Shown: positions 32,331 to 40,968 of the stretch, in pieces
Layout of the letters: each line of letters starts with the position of its first letter
How positions within the stretch are numbered: position 1 is the stretch's first letter
From: Porticoccus hydrocarbonoclasticus MCTG13d
GTDB taxonomy: Bacteria; Pseudomonadota; Gammaproteobacteria; Pseudomonadales; Porticoccaceae
DNA: 64,000 nucleotides
Reading direction: 5' to 3'
Assembly (NCBI RefSeq): GCF_000744735.1
Contig: NZ_JQMM01000001.1
Location: 1,674,001 to 1,738,000, forward strand
Made by a program: the position numbers and the translations under genes
Notes under the pieces: generated by a model
Seen by the model: the letters and a program-made list of their open reading frames with translations, nothing else
Told to the model about the DNA's origin: nothing
Databases searched by the model: none

Positions 32331-33050
32331 CTAGTTGGCCAACTCGCGTAGTTTGTCCAGATTGAGCAGCTCTACTTCCTTTTTGTCGACCTTCAGCAAT
32401 GCCTGTTTTTGAAAGCGGCTTAATACCCGGCTGACAGTCTCAACAGTAAGGCCCAGATAATTGCCGATATCTGCACGTGACATCGGTAACCTGAATCGTG
32501 TGGCAGAGAGTTTAAGTCGGAAATTGCGGTTTGAAATACTCATCAACAGTGTTGCCACCCGCTCTTCGGCTGTATTTTTGCTGAGTAGGCTAAGAAGTTG
32601 TTGATCCCCAGTGATTTCCAGGCTCATCAACTGGAAAAAATGGCGTTGCAGTGTAGGGATTGCAATGCTCAGTTCCTGAAGACGGTTGAAGGGAATTTCA
32701 CAGACGGAAGAGGTCTCCATGGCAACTGCAGAGTTGGTGTAACGATTCTGGCCTATACCATCCATACCGAATATCTCCCCCGGGAGGTGAAATCCAGTCA
32801 CCTGTTCCTGGCCACTATTGCTAATTGTATAGCTTTTGATCGAGCCACTGCGAACCGCAAAGACAGAATCGAATTCTTCTCCAGCATGGTAGATATGGTG
32901 ATCCTTTTGAAGAGGTTTGCCTCGCTGAATGATTTCATCCAGGCGTTCTACTTCCTTGGTTTGCAGTGCAAGCGGGAGACAGAGTGCATTCATACGGCAG
33001 TCACCGCAGTGGAATGTATTATTGTGGGGGCAGACCGAATCCATCGACAT
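32331..33050 (-). CDS. anr: Anr/FNR-family oxygen-sensing transcription regulator
   Basis: Anr/FNR activates anaerobic genes when its oxygen-labile [4Fe-4S] cluster is intact. From ATG 33050 the protein has about 239 residues. N-terminal cluster cysteines are in HCGDCRMNALC and the fourth in VCEIPF; the cyclic-nucleotide-type fold follows (GSIKSYTISNSGQEQVTGFHLPGEIFG) and the C-terminal helix-turn-helix reads SRADIGNYLGLTVETVSRVLSRF, with the E..SR residues that read TTGAT half-sites. ATG 33044 is an alternative with AGAGAG 6 nt upstream; longer forms up to 33101 are unlikely. It lies downstream of the HemN-like gene on the same strand. Confidence 0.94.
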   Translation of the reverse strand: MSMDSVCPHNNTFHCGDCRMNALCLPLALQTKEVERLDEIIQRGKPLQKDHHIYHAGEEFDSVFAVRSGSIKSYTISNSGQEQVTGFHLPGEIFGMDGIGQNRYTNSAVAMETSSVCEIPFNRLQELSIAIPTLQRHFFQLMSLEITGDQQLLSLLSKNTAEERVATLLMSISNRNFRLKLSATRFRLPMSRADIGNYLGLTVETVSRVLSRFQKQALLKVDKKEVELLNLDKLRELAN

Positions 33051-33087
33051 CTCTCTGAACCTCTTATGTCTCATTATAGCGGCGATC

Positions 33088-33113
33088 ATGATAACGGTCA
33101 TTAACGACCGTTA
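33088..33113. promoter_or_regulatory. Inverted repeat spanning HemN-like stop and anr leader
   Basis: TAACGGTC (33092-33099) and GACCGTTA (33106-33113) are perfect 8-bp complements with a 6-nt loop, covering the stop codon of the upstream gene. Overlapping it, ATGATAACGGTCAT (33088-33101) is a 7-of-10 match to an FNR/Anr box on the minus strand. It could be a processing or attenuation hairpin or an autoregulatory site; the sequence does not decide. Confidence 0.4.
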
Positions 33114-34273
33114 CATCGACACGCCTGGAGACTATCGCAGAAATAGCGGAGATGGTCGAGACCCTGAATGGACAGCACCAGATAATCAGATTCTCTGGTG
33201 AGCCAGCCCAGAGACAGGGCATGTTGGAAAAGTTTGGCGAGTTCCGGGCATAACTTGATTGTCAGATCACAACTGGTTAGATGCACCCGATGAAAGCAGA
33301 GCAACTGATTGACCAGTTGCCAGGGTGGGAGATTCTGCGGTTGATGATCTGGAAATAGCCCCGTGCAATGCACAGGGAGGTGCTTTTCATCAAGGGCCTG
33401 TCGGTAGTCGTGAATGGAGTCGGTATTCTGATAGTAGCCATCACCCAATTTACCCAGTGCACCAAGGCCAATACCAACCCAGTCTATCAGGCTGTCTCTA
33501 GCCATTCCCCAGGGGGTATATTGAAGGGTCTTGCTCTGGCGAAGTTGCAGAAGTTTATGCCCTTGAATGACAAAAAAACGGTCCGCCATAAGTTGATAGT
33601 GCTGACTGCTCATTCTCCGCGAGAGTTGGCTCAGGGTTGCTGCACCCTCCATTGTCTGCAGCCCCTGTAACTCAATAATTGCCGGTTGATAGCGGATTAA
33701 CTCAGTAAGCCAGTGGTCCAATGTGTCCGGGTCGGCCTGATTGACCTGTAGGCAGCAGTACCACTCTCCAAAGTGAAAGTCACTGGCAGTTGTCAGGATC
33801 GATGTAAATTGTTGTTTGTGGGGCGGTATTGCGGCATTAATGGTTAGTCGGAAGCAATCAAAATGAAGTCCCTTCATTAAGGCCAGTTTTTCGGTGGTTA
33901 TATCTGTAAGCGTGCATTCAAAACCGTATTCACACGCTTTCTTGTTTCGGGGGTTGAAATAACTGTTGGATAAAAAAACCAGTTCTGTTAGTTCACCCCT
34001 GTTCATGCCTTTTAAAGGCCTGTTTCTGAGCCAGAATTTCACCAAAGGCTGGTATCTGAAGACTGGCTGAATAAGCTCGATCTCCCTGCTGACGAGTCCG
34101 GGATAAGTGCTATTGGCATTGCTCGGAATATAAATATTCAGCGCAATCGGCGAGATTGACGTGCGCCGCTTCCTCAGTTGTTCCTTGGGACAACTGACCA
34201 GGGATTTGAAAAATTCTGCCTCAATATCAGAGTGAGGGCAGAACAGATTGTTGGTTGTTGTCGCAACTTGCAT
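33101..34273 (-). CDS. HemN-like protein lacking the radical-SAM motif
   Basis: The 390 residues align by eye with oxygen-independent coproporphyrinogen oxidase HemN over most of the length. The C-terminal half has WVGIGLGALGKLGDGYYQN (267-283), corresponding to the HemN segment GMGVSAISMIGDCYAQN, and FFVIQGHKLLQ-type and terminal LRYFCDSLQ segments. Where HemN has YxHIPFCxxxCxxC the protein reads NIYIPSNANS (46-55), with no cluster cysteines. The GGGTP SAM motif is replaced by RNRPLKG (83-89). It cannot be a radical-SAM enzyme in the known way. The frame is intact and next to anr, where hemN is often found, so a non-catalytic role or recent decay are both open. Confidence 0.75.
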   Translation of the reverse strand: MQVATTTNNLFCPHSDIEAEFFKSLVSCPKEQLRKRRTSISPIALNIYIPSNANSTYPGLVSREIELIQPVFRYQPLVKFWLRNRPLKGMNRGELTELVFLSNSYFNPRNKKACEYGFECTLTDITTEKLALMKGLHFDCFRLTINAAIPPHKQQFTSILTTASDFHFGEWYCCLQVNQADPDTLDHWLTELIRYQPAIIELQGLQTMEGAATLSQLSRRMSSQHYQLMADRFFVIQGHKLLQLRQSKTLQYTPWGMARDSLIDWVGIGLGALGKLGDGYYQNTDSIHDYRQALDEKHLPVHCTGLFPDHQPQNLPPWQLVNQLLCFHRVHLTSCDLTIKLCPELAKLFQHALSLGWLTRESDYLVLSIQGLDHLRYFCDSLQACRCNGR

Positions 34274-34341
34274 TTGCCGGCTGACTCACAGGTGACAATT
34301 GGAATAGCTGCTGAGGTTAAGCGGAATTAATGAATCTCCCC

Positions 34342-34355
34342 ATGATATGGGTCAA
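34342..34355 (-). promoter_or_regulatory. Anr/FNR-like box upstream of HemN-like gene
   Basis: On the minus strand TTGACCCATATCAT matches TTGATnnnnATCAA at 8 of 10 fixed positions. Its centre is about 75 nt before the HemN-like start, room enough for a class II promoter, although the predicted -10 (TAACCT) is weak. Confidence 0.5.
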
Positions 34356-34471
34356 ATTTATGATGTTAGGATGTATGATCCCAATCATGAAATAGATGGA
34401 AAAAAGGCATGATTGCCGTCATCAGATCCGGTTAACGACCTTTACTACCTACTCAGGATGCCGGGCTCAAT

Positions 34472-34551
34472 GTTCTCAGGTTCTCAGGTTCTCAGGTTCT
34501 CAGGTTCTCAGGTTCTCAGGTTCTCAGGTTCTCAGGTTCTCAGGTTCTCAG
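34472..34551. repeat. Tandem octanucleotide repeat, 10 copies
   Basis: The 8-mer GTTCTCAG is repeated ten times without interruption over 80 bp. It lies between the convergent-side end of msrA and the upstream region of the HemN-like gene. The last copy contains TCA at 34548-34550, the complement of the msrA TGA stop codon, so the repeat begins inside msrA. The rest of the 274-bp gap contains the Anr-like box and no gene. Confidence 0.95.
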
Positions 34552-35144
34552 AAGGGAAGCTCCACGTTATTCCAGAGACGCTTTAGTCGCGTATCGCGGC
34601 CACATCCATTTCGGTAATAACGATAACGTGCAGGATTTTTCAGATAGTAGTTCTGGTGATACTCCTCGGCGGGGTAAAATTTACTGGCCGGTAGAATTCG
34701 GGTGGCAATCGGATCGTTCAGAATGTTGCTGTCGATTAATGCGCTTATACTGTTCCGGGCGGCGGCCCTTTGTTCGTCATTCAGGTAGAAGATAGCACTG
34801 AGATACTGGCTTCCCCGGTCACAAAACTGACCCTTACCATTCTCCGGGTCAATATTTGTCCAGAAGATTTTCAGCAACGTCTCATAGCTGACCGTTTTTG
34901 GGTCGTAGGTGACTTCAACCACCTCGAAATGACCGGTTTTCCCACTTGTGACCTCCTCGTAGGTGGGGTTCTCGGTTTCCCCCCCCGCATAACCCGAGAC
35001 GGTGCTGATCACACCATCCAGTTTGTCGAAGGGTGGCTCCATGCACCAGAAGCAGCCACCCGCAAAGAGGGCCTTTTCCGTATCGGCGTAGGTTGCGGGG
35101 AGCACTCCAGCCAATAAAACCAGAAGAATAATTTTTTGTATCAT
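34548..35144 (-). CDS. msrA: Exported peptide-methionine (S)-S-oxide reductase
   Basis: MsrA reduces methionine S-sulfoxide in proteins. The 198 residues begin with a signal peptide (about 1-20, LPATYA), so it is probably periplasmic, unlike cytoplasmic E. coli MsrA. The active site is AGGCFWCMEPPFDKL with the catalytic Cys, followed by SGYAGGETENPTYEEVTSGKTGHFEVVEV and FCDRGSQYLSAIFY. No MsrB domain is fused. The C-terminal tail (RLKRLWNNVELPF) runs into the octamer repeat, which supplies the stop codon. Confidence 0.96.
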   Translation of the reverse strand: MIQKIILLVLLAGVLPATYADTEKALFAGGCFWCMEPPFDKLDGVISTVSGYAGGETENPTYEEVTSGKTGHFEVVEVTYDPKTVSYETLLKIFWTNIDPENGKGQFCDRGSQYLSAIFYLNDEQRAAARNSISALIDSNILNDPIATRILPASKFYPAEEYHQNYYLKNPARYRYYRNGCGRDTRLKRLWNNVELPF

Positions 35145-35304
35145 GGGGTTTGCCCGTTGATTTGTTTGGCTAAGCTGGTTTGACCCGTGAGGGTGGTCAG
35201 GGTTCAGAAGAAACTGGACGATGTTTATTTTAGCTAAAAGGGGCCGAGTGACTTACCCATAATATGGATTGAGGCTATGATCGAGATCCGTTCCAGGTAC
35301 TATT

Positions 35305-36393
35305 ATGCCGTTTCAATCCACCCTCCAATACTTTTCGCTGCAAAGCTTCCCCGATCATTACCGTCAGGGGTGCGAGCTGTGGGAGAGGGCGCTTTTATCC
35401 CAGACGCTGCCGTTCACACGGCTCGATTTCACACTCTCTCCACAGGATAACCTACTGTGTCAAACCGGGTGGATTGGTGATCTGGATGCCAAAGCTGTGT
35501 TGGTTGTCATCGGTGGTACACACGGTATCGAAGGTTTTACCGGGACTGCAGTACAGGTTGACTGGATGCAAATGGTTGCCAATGGCCTCATAGCGCTTCC
35601 GGATCATACGGCGATGTTGATGATAAATGCGCTTAACCCGTGGGGGTATGCCAATAATCGTCGTTGTGACGATCAGGGCATTGATGTGAATCGGAATTTT
35701 ATTGATTTCAGTCAGCCGCTTCCGATAAATACGGGGTATGAGGAGCTACAGCCTCTGTTTGGTATTCGCGATAGAGACGCCAGAGTCGAGGCCCTACAGG
35801 ACTATTGTCTGCGGGTGGGCCAGCGCCCCTACGAAATTGCGCTCAGTGGTGGCCAGTTTAATGACCCTGCCGGGCCATTTTACGGCGGACAACGTCCCGG
35901 ATTTAGTCGGGGGGTGATTGAATCCCTGATTCGACGTTATTTGCTTGCCAACCGTCGTTTGGCCGTTGTCGATGTGCATACTGGTCTGGGCCCCTATGGT
36001 TACGGTGAGGTTATCTGTGACCACCCACTGGGCACTGATGGCTTAATGACAGCGATTGAATGGTTTGGCCCCGGTTGTGGCCTGCCCGAGATAGGCAAGT
36101 CCAGCTCCGTGCCAAAACTGGGTCTGCTCGATTATGCCTGGCATCAGGTTATGGGGTCGAAGAGCTGCTTTGTGACGTTGGAGTTTGGCACACTGGGCAC
36201 TGCTGCACTCTTTGATACACTCATTGACGAAGCCAGTATCTGGTCCAGCTCTGAATGTGTCTCCTGCCACTCAAAGGAGATAGTGGCTACGCATATGAAA
36301 GCACATTTTTATCCCCTGGATGCCTACTGGCGTGAGGCCGTAATTTTTCGGGCGAGGCAGGTGCTTCATCAAGCGCTTGTGGGAGTTTCATGA
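35305..36393 (+). CDS. DUF2817, M14 carboxypeptidase-like protein
   Basis: The 362 residues belong to DUF2817, a branch of the M14 zinc carboxypeptidase fold. The zinc signature is visible: GGTHGIEGFTG (His and Glu, about residue 73), VVDVHTGLGPYG (second His, about 223) and a candidate catalytic Glu in FVTLEFGTLGTAAL (about 295), with the substrate motif DVNRNFIDF. No signal peptide. The substrate is unknown. Its stop overlaps the next start by 4 nt (ATGA), so the two proteins are made together and may act on the same substrate. Confidence 0.85.
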   Translation: MPFQSTLQYFSLQSFPDHYRQGCELWERALLSQTLPFTRLDFTLSPQDNLLCQTGWIGDLDAKAVLVVIGGTHGIEGFTGTAVQVDWMQMVANGLIALPDHTAMLMINALNPWGYANNRRCDDQGIDVNRNFIDFSQPLPINTGYEELQPLFGIRDRDARVEALQDYCLRVGQRPYEIALSGGQFNDPAGPFYGGQRPGFSRGVIESLIRRYLLANRRLAVVDVHTGLGPYGYGEVICDHPLGTDGLMTAIEWFGPGCGLPEIGKSSSVPKLGLLDYAWHQVMGSKSCFVTLEFGTLGTAALFDTLIDEASIWSSSECVSCHSKEIVATHMKAHFYPLDAYWREAVIFRARQVLHQALVGVS

Positions 36394-37523
36394 ATCAGTT
36401 GCCACTGTCAATACGCACTGTCTCCCAGGAGGATCTCGGTGCCTTGCTGCGTCTGGAAAATAAATGCTTCACTACTGACCAGTTAAGCCGCCGGAGCTTC
36501 CGGCATTGGATACAGGCAGAAAACTGCGCATTTATCGTTGCGGAATACGGCGATGTTATTGTCGGTTACAGCCTGATTATTTTCTTTAAAGGCACAACGC
36601 TGGCACGACTCTATTCAATTGCTACTGATCCTGAATATCGCGGGAAAGGTATTGCCAGGACATTGATGGAGGCCGGTGAACAGATTAGCAAGGATGCCGG
36701 GAGGGTATTCTTGCGCCTGGAAGTGAGCGTGGATAATACAGCCGGAATCGCCCTCTACGAGTCCATGGGGTACCAACCCTTTGGTATTTATCGTCATTAC
36801 TACGAAAATAGCAATGATGCATTGCGTATGCAAAAGTGTATTCGCACAGTGCCGCCGGTTGCCGAAAACCGTGCCATTCCCTGGATACAACAAACAACGA
36901 CGTTTACCTGTGGGCCGGCGGCATTGATGATGGCCATGAGAGGGCTGTCAAAAAAATATCAACCTACCCAGCATGAAGAACTGCAAATCTGGCGCGAAGC
37001 TACCACAATTTTCATGACATCTGGTCATGGTGGTTGTCATCCGATCGGTCTGGCTTTGGCCGCTACTCACCGGAATTATCCAGTGGAGGTCTGGATTAAT
37101 AAGGAAACTACTTTGTTTGTTGATGGGGTGAGAGGAGAAAATAAAAAACGGGTATTGGAGCTTGTCCACCAGGATTTTGTTCTGCAGGCAAAAAAGGAAA
37201 AAATAAAAGTCCGCTATAGAGACTTCCATCACTCTCATCTGATCAGTGAATTCAAGAAAGGCAACATACCGATTATTCTGATCAGCACCTATCGCCTCGA
37301 CGGTAGAAAGGCCCCTCATTGGGTGACCATGAGTGGGTATGATGAGGATTGTTTATATGTGCATGATTCCGATCCGGATCCCGATGAACAGAGTGCCAGT
37401 GGCCTAGACAGTCAACACCTGCCTATTGCCCATGAAGATTTCCTGAAAATGTCCCGGTTTGGCAGAAACCCGATTCGCACAGCGGTCATTGTCAGGAAGC
37501 GCACGAGTAAACGGCTTTGGTAG
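36390..37523 (+). CDS. GNAT acetyltransferase fused to C39-like peptidase domain
   Basis: The 377 residues have two domains. About 1-150 is a GNAT N-acetyltransferase (LYSIATDPEYRGKGIARTLMEAGE, the acetyl-CoA motif, and LEVSVDNTAGIALYESMGYQPFG). About 165-375 is a papain-like C39 domain (QQTTTFTCGPAALMMAM with the nucleophile Cys; APHWVTMSGYDEDCLYVHDSDPD with the His/Asp region). This fusion is known in gene sets with RimK-type ATP-grasp ligases thought to make modified peptides. No ATP-grasp gene is present here; the partner is the DUF2817 peptidase it overlaps. Confidence 0.87.
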   Translation: MNQLPLSIRTVSQEDLGALLRLENKCFTTDQLSRRSFRHWIQAENCAFIVAEYGDVIVGYSLIIFFKGTTLARLYSIATDPEYRGKGIARTLMEAGEQISKDAGRVFLRLEVSVDNTAGIALYESMGYQPFGIYRHYYENSNDALRMQKCIRTVPPVAENRAIPWIQQTTTFTCGPAALMMAMRGLSKKYQPTQHEELQIWREATTIFMTSGHGGCHPIGLALAATHRNYPVEVWINKETTLFVDGVRGENKKRVLELVHQDFVLQAKKEKIKVRYRDFHHSHLISEFKKGNIPIILISTYRLDGRKAPHWVTMSGYDEDCLYVHDSDPDPDEQSASGLDSQHLPIAHEDFLKMSRFGRNPIRTAVIVRKRTSKRLW

Positions 37524-37554
37524 AAATCAGTAGCCACATCTCCTTGATAACCAT

Positions 37555-40500
37555 TTATTTTAAAGTGGATGTGAGCAACGCGGGAATAAATTCTGCTGCT
37601 ACGGGTTTACTGAAAAAGTAGCCCTGATATTCATCGCAACCGTGATCCTTCAGAAATTTCCACTGTTCTTTTGTCTCCACTCCCTCGGCCACGGTTTTAA
37701 AGCCCAATCCTTTTGCGATGCCGATAATGGCTACCACAATGGCCTGATCCTCTGCGTTATTGCCCAGTCCGTCAACAAACGATTTATCAATTTTGAGTTT
37801 TTTTACCGGATAGCTTTTCAGATAACTGAGTGATGAATAACCCGTGCCGAAGTCATCAATGGAAAGCGTGATGCCCAGAGCCTGTAACTGATGCAGAGTG
37901 ATCAAGGTCCTGCTTGAGTGCTCCATTGCGATGCGCTCCGTTAACTCGAGCTCCAACATTGCGTGAGGCAGTTGATATTTCTCAAGTATGCTATCTACCG
38001 TTTGAGAGAAGTCATCCTTGTAGATTTGTATTGCTGAAAGGTTGACCGCAATCGACGTGAGCGGTAACCCTTCAGATAACCAGGCCGCCTGTTGCCTGAC
38101 GGCGGTTTCTAATACCCAGTTACCGATATCAACAATCAGACCACTTTCCTCTGCTATAGGGATAAAGCGACCGGGATAGATCATGCCCATCTCAGGGTGC
38201 TCCCATCTGACCAGGGCTTCGACGCCAAAGATTTTGCCGGATTGCATATCAACCTGAGGTTGATAGTGGAGAGCCAGTTGTTGTTTGCCAATGGCTTCCC
38301 GTAACTCATTTTCAATCAATAGTGTTTCGTCGGCGTCACTACGCATGACTTCGTTGAATATCTGATAGTTATTGCAGCCTTTTTGTTTAGCCTGGGCAAG
38401 TGCGGCATCAGCGGATTGGATTAGTCGTTCAATATTACTGCCGTGATCAGGAAAAAAAGCAATACCTATACTGGCGGTAAGGGTAAGACGACGTTCTTTG
38501 ATATCCACTGGGTAGGTAATGATATCCAGTAACTCTTGAGCAATTCTCTTGACCTGACTGGTATCGACACCCGGCAATAGCAAACAGAACTCATCGCCTC
38601 CTGCTCTACTGAGAGTCGCACTCAGATTCAACTCTGCGGTAAGTCGCTGGGAAAGTTGCTTCAGAACCTCATCGCCAACACTGTGGCCAAGGGAATCATT
38701 GATGATACTGAAACGATCGAGATCAATAAAAAGCAGCGATACCTGCGTGCCGGACGCTTTTGCCGCTGCCAGAGCCACACGAGCTTTCTCATTCAGCAGT
38801 GTGCGGTTTGGCAGGCCAGTCAATGCGTCGTAATTACTTAGATAGCGTATTTTCTCCTCTTTTATACGGTGTTCGGTAACATCTGTTGATATGCCACACA
38901 GGGCATAGATCTGGCCGTTGATATCCCGCAAGGGGAGCTTGATTGACCAGAATATTCGGGTCACACCACTGGTTTTAACGGTATCGGTCTCTTCGCATTG
39001 TATGATTTCCCCGTGCTCAAAGACCCTTCTATCATTTGCCTGTATACGCTTTACTGTGTGTGGGTCAAAAAATTTATCATCTCCAAATCCGATGACTTCT
39101 GATTTCTCAACTCTCCACAACTCAAGTATCTGTTGATTCACGAAGGTATAGTGCCCCTTGGTATCCTTGAGATAGATGCAGGCGCCAATATTTTCCATTA
39201 TGGTTTTCATGGTAGCCTCGTTTTTAGCGAGGGCTGTCTCCATGGCCGTTCTTTGAGTTTCCCGGTCAAAATTATCCAATGCAAAACTGATATCACTGCT
39301 CATTTCCATGAGTAGGTTGATGGCATCTTCATCAAAGGCTGCAGGTTTGCCGTGATAGACGTTAAGCACAGCAAAGGGCTTGCCCTGTCGTTGTATGGGG
39401 AAAGCGGCCGCTGATTTCCAGCCAAACTGTCTGGCCCGTTCATGCCAGGACCTGGTACCTGGATCAGTTAGATAGTGATTAATGACAACAGGGTGGTTTT
39501 CGCGCATGGCCGTGCCAGTGGGGCCTTGTCCCTCCGGTACATCCTTGCAAATCGAGGCGCGAAGGGTATCAATGTAATCGGCCTCGCTACCGTAGCTGGT
39601 GAGGGGGATGATATCCGCGGTGTTTTCATCCAACAGGCCGATCCAGGCCATTTTCATCCCACCAAACTTGACTGCCATCTGGCACACAAGGGGAAATAGT
39701 TTATCCTCAGAATCCATTCTGACAATGGCCTGATTGACCTGGCTCAGTGCGTGATAGAGATGGCCAAGACGTAAAGCTCGACGTTGATTCTGATTTCGGC
39801 TTTGGCTGAGTATCAGTACCAACAGTGCCAATAGGAGGCTGAGTGTGCCACCGGTTGTGCTAATCACCCATGGACGATTGGAAAATATGGCCTTTTCTCG
39901 AAATGCTGGTGTACTGCTCAGTAACAATGTCCATTTTCTGTGGCCGATATTAATTTCCTGCTGATACTGCCATTCGCCCAATACTGTTCGCTGCTGATGG
40001 GGAATGGCATCACCATGAAAGAGGAGGGTGTGGCTATTGCGGGCCGAGAAGTCGTGGATTTCAATGTCGATATCCGGATTCATCTGATGTTCAAGGCCCG
40101 TTAGCAGATCTTGTACCCGAAATGGCACATCTACCCAACCCAGTAGGGCTGCCCGACGTTCCTCAGGAGTTGCCAGTTTATGATCATGCTTGTACACCGG
40201 CAGGTACATAACGAAGCCTGGACCATCCTGCTTTGACTGATCCTGAGCCAGTGTCAACGGACTGGTGATAACGATAGTACCCGTGTCTCTGGCCATTTCG
40301 GCTGCTTCACGAGCTAATGGATTGCTTAGAATATCAAACCCCAAGGCGGCAAGGTTATCACCCTCCAATGGTTCAATATAGATAATGGGGGCCAATTCAT
40401 CTCGATTTCCGGCAGGAGGCGTTATTTGGTAATTTATTGGAAGCTCTCCGCGTACGGTTGCGAGGTGTGTCACCAGGTTCTTCCGTGTCACTAGGGCAGC

Positions 40501-40830
40501 AAAGCCTATGCCATGAACCCCCCTCAAATCCCTGGTGATATCCAGCGAATCAATGTAGCGTGAAAATTCAGGGTAGGTGATTTGTTCAGAACCCTGGAAA
40601 AATCCCTGTACACCGCGCATTACCACCTGATAGCTGTTGAGTTGTTGCGAAATAGTGGCTGCCAGCCGCTCAGACTCTGCCTGGAAATTCAGATTGACAG
40701 CTTGGTGTTGTTGTTTTTCAAAGTGGTGCCAGTAAGCCAAAGTGGCAGTGCCGCCAATCAGAAGAGTGAGTCCCGACAGCAGCCATGGCAAACATTGGTT
40801 GTAAAATTTGCGCGGTGGGTTGATGTTCAT
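37555..40830 (-). CDS. CHASE-GAF-PAS-GGDEF-EAL cyclic-di-GMP protein
   Basis: This is a large membrane-bound sensor for cyclic di-GMP turnover, 1091 residues from the ATG at 40830 (GTG at 40890 is an alternative without a ribosome site). Order: membrane helix (about 13-32), periplasmic CHASE domain (GVQGFFQGSEQITYPEFSRYID, GIGFAALV), second membrane helix (about 315-340), GAF, PAS (NIGACIYLKDTKGHYTFVN), GGDEF with intact GGDEF (RAGGDEFCLL) and an I-site-like region, and EAL with EALVRW, NLSAIQ, DDFGTGYSS and KIDKSF. Both catalytic sites look complete, so direction of activity cannot be told. Convergent with the GNAT/C39 gene. Confidence 0.93.
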   Translation of the reverse strand: MNINPPRKFYNQCLPWLLSGLTLLIGGTATLAYWHHFEKQQHQAVNLNFQAESERLAATISQQLNSYQVVMRGVQGFFQGSEQITYPEFSRYIDSLDITRDLRGVHGIGFAALVTRKNLVTHLATVRGELPINYQITPPAGNRDELAPIIYIEPLEGDNLAALGFDILSNPLAREAAEMARDTGTIVITSPLTLAQDQSKQDGPGFVMYLPVYKHDHKLATPEERRAALLGWVDVPFRVQDLLTGLEHQMNPDIDIEIHDFSARNSHTLLFHGDAIPHQQRTVLGEWQYQQEINIGHRKWTLLLSSTPAFREKAIFSNRPWVISTTGGTLSLLLALLVLILSQSRNQNQRRALRLGHLYHALSQVNQAIVRMDSEDKLFPLVCQMAVKFGGMKMAWIGLLDENTADIIPLTSYGSEADYIDTLRASICKDVPEGQGPTGTAMRENHPVVINHYLTDPGTRSWHERARQFGWKSAAAFPIQRQGKPFAVLNVYHGKPAAFDEDAINLLMEMSSDISFALDNFDRETQRTAMETALAKNEATMKTIMENIGACIYLKDTKGHYTFVNQQILELWRVEKSEVIGFGDDKFFDPHTVKRIQANDRRVFEHGEIIQCEETDTVKTSGVTRIFWSIKLPLRDINGQIYALCGISTDVTEHRIKEEKIRYLSNYDALTGLPNRTLLNEKARVALAAAKASGTQVSLLFIDLDRFSIINDSLGHSVGDEVLKQLSQRLTAELNLSATLSRAGGDEFCLLLPGVDTSQVKRIAQELLDIITYPVDIKERRLTLTASIGIAFFPDHGSNIERLIQSADAALAQAKQKGCNNYQIFNEVMRSDADETLLIENELREAIGKQQLALHYQPQVDMQSGKIFGVEALVRWEHPEMGMIYPGRFIPIAEESGLIVDIGNWVLETAVRQQAAWLSEGLPLTSIAVNLSAIQIYKDDFSQTVDSILEKYQLPHAMLELELTERIAMEHSSRTLITLHQLQALGITLSIDDFGTGYSSLSYLKSYPVKKLKIDKSFVDGLGNNAEDQAIVVAIIGIAKGLGFKTVAEGVETKEQWKFLKDHGCDEYQGYFFSKPVAAEFIPALLTSTLK

Positions 40831-40968
40831 GGCTGGAGACTGTATTCCTTTTACATGACCCAGAAAGTCGATCAGTCTCCATATAACCACCGTTTGGAAA
40901 ACATGACAATCATGATGGCGCAGGCCTTAATAAGCCAAATTACGCCAGTCGGCTTTTAGAGCCTGGGC

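Noticed and set aside
34472-34551. CRISPR-like array
   Set aside because: The units are 8 bp with no spacers and no cas genes nearby, so it is a simple tandem repeat.
34396-34617. 73-codon frame translating the octamer repeat as SQVLRFSG units
   Set aside because: The frame runs through the tandem repeat into msrA antisense; no start signal and no evidence of a repeat protein.
35255-35295. Anr box upstream of the DUF2817 gene
   Set aside because: TTGAGGCTATGATC looks similar at first sight but fails the ATCAA half-site.
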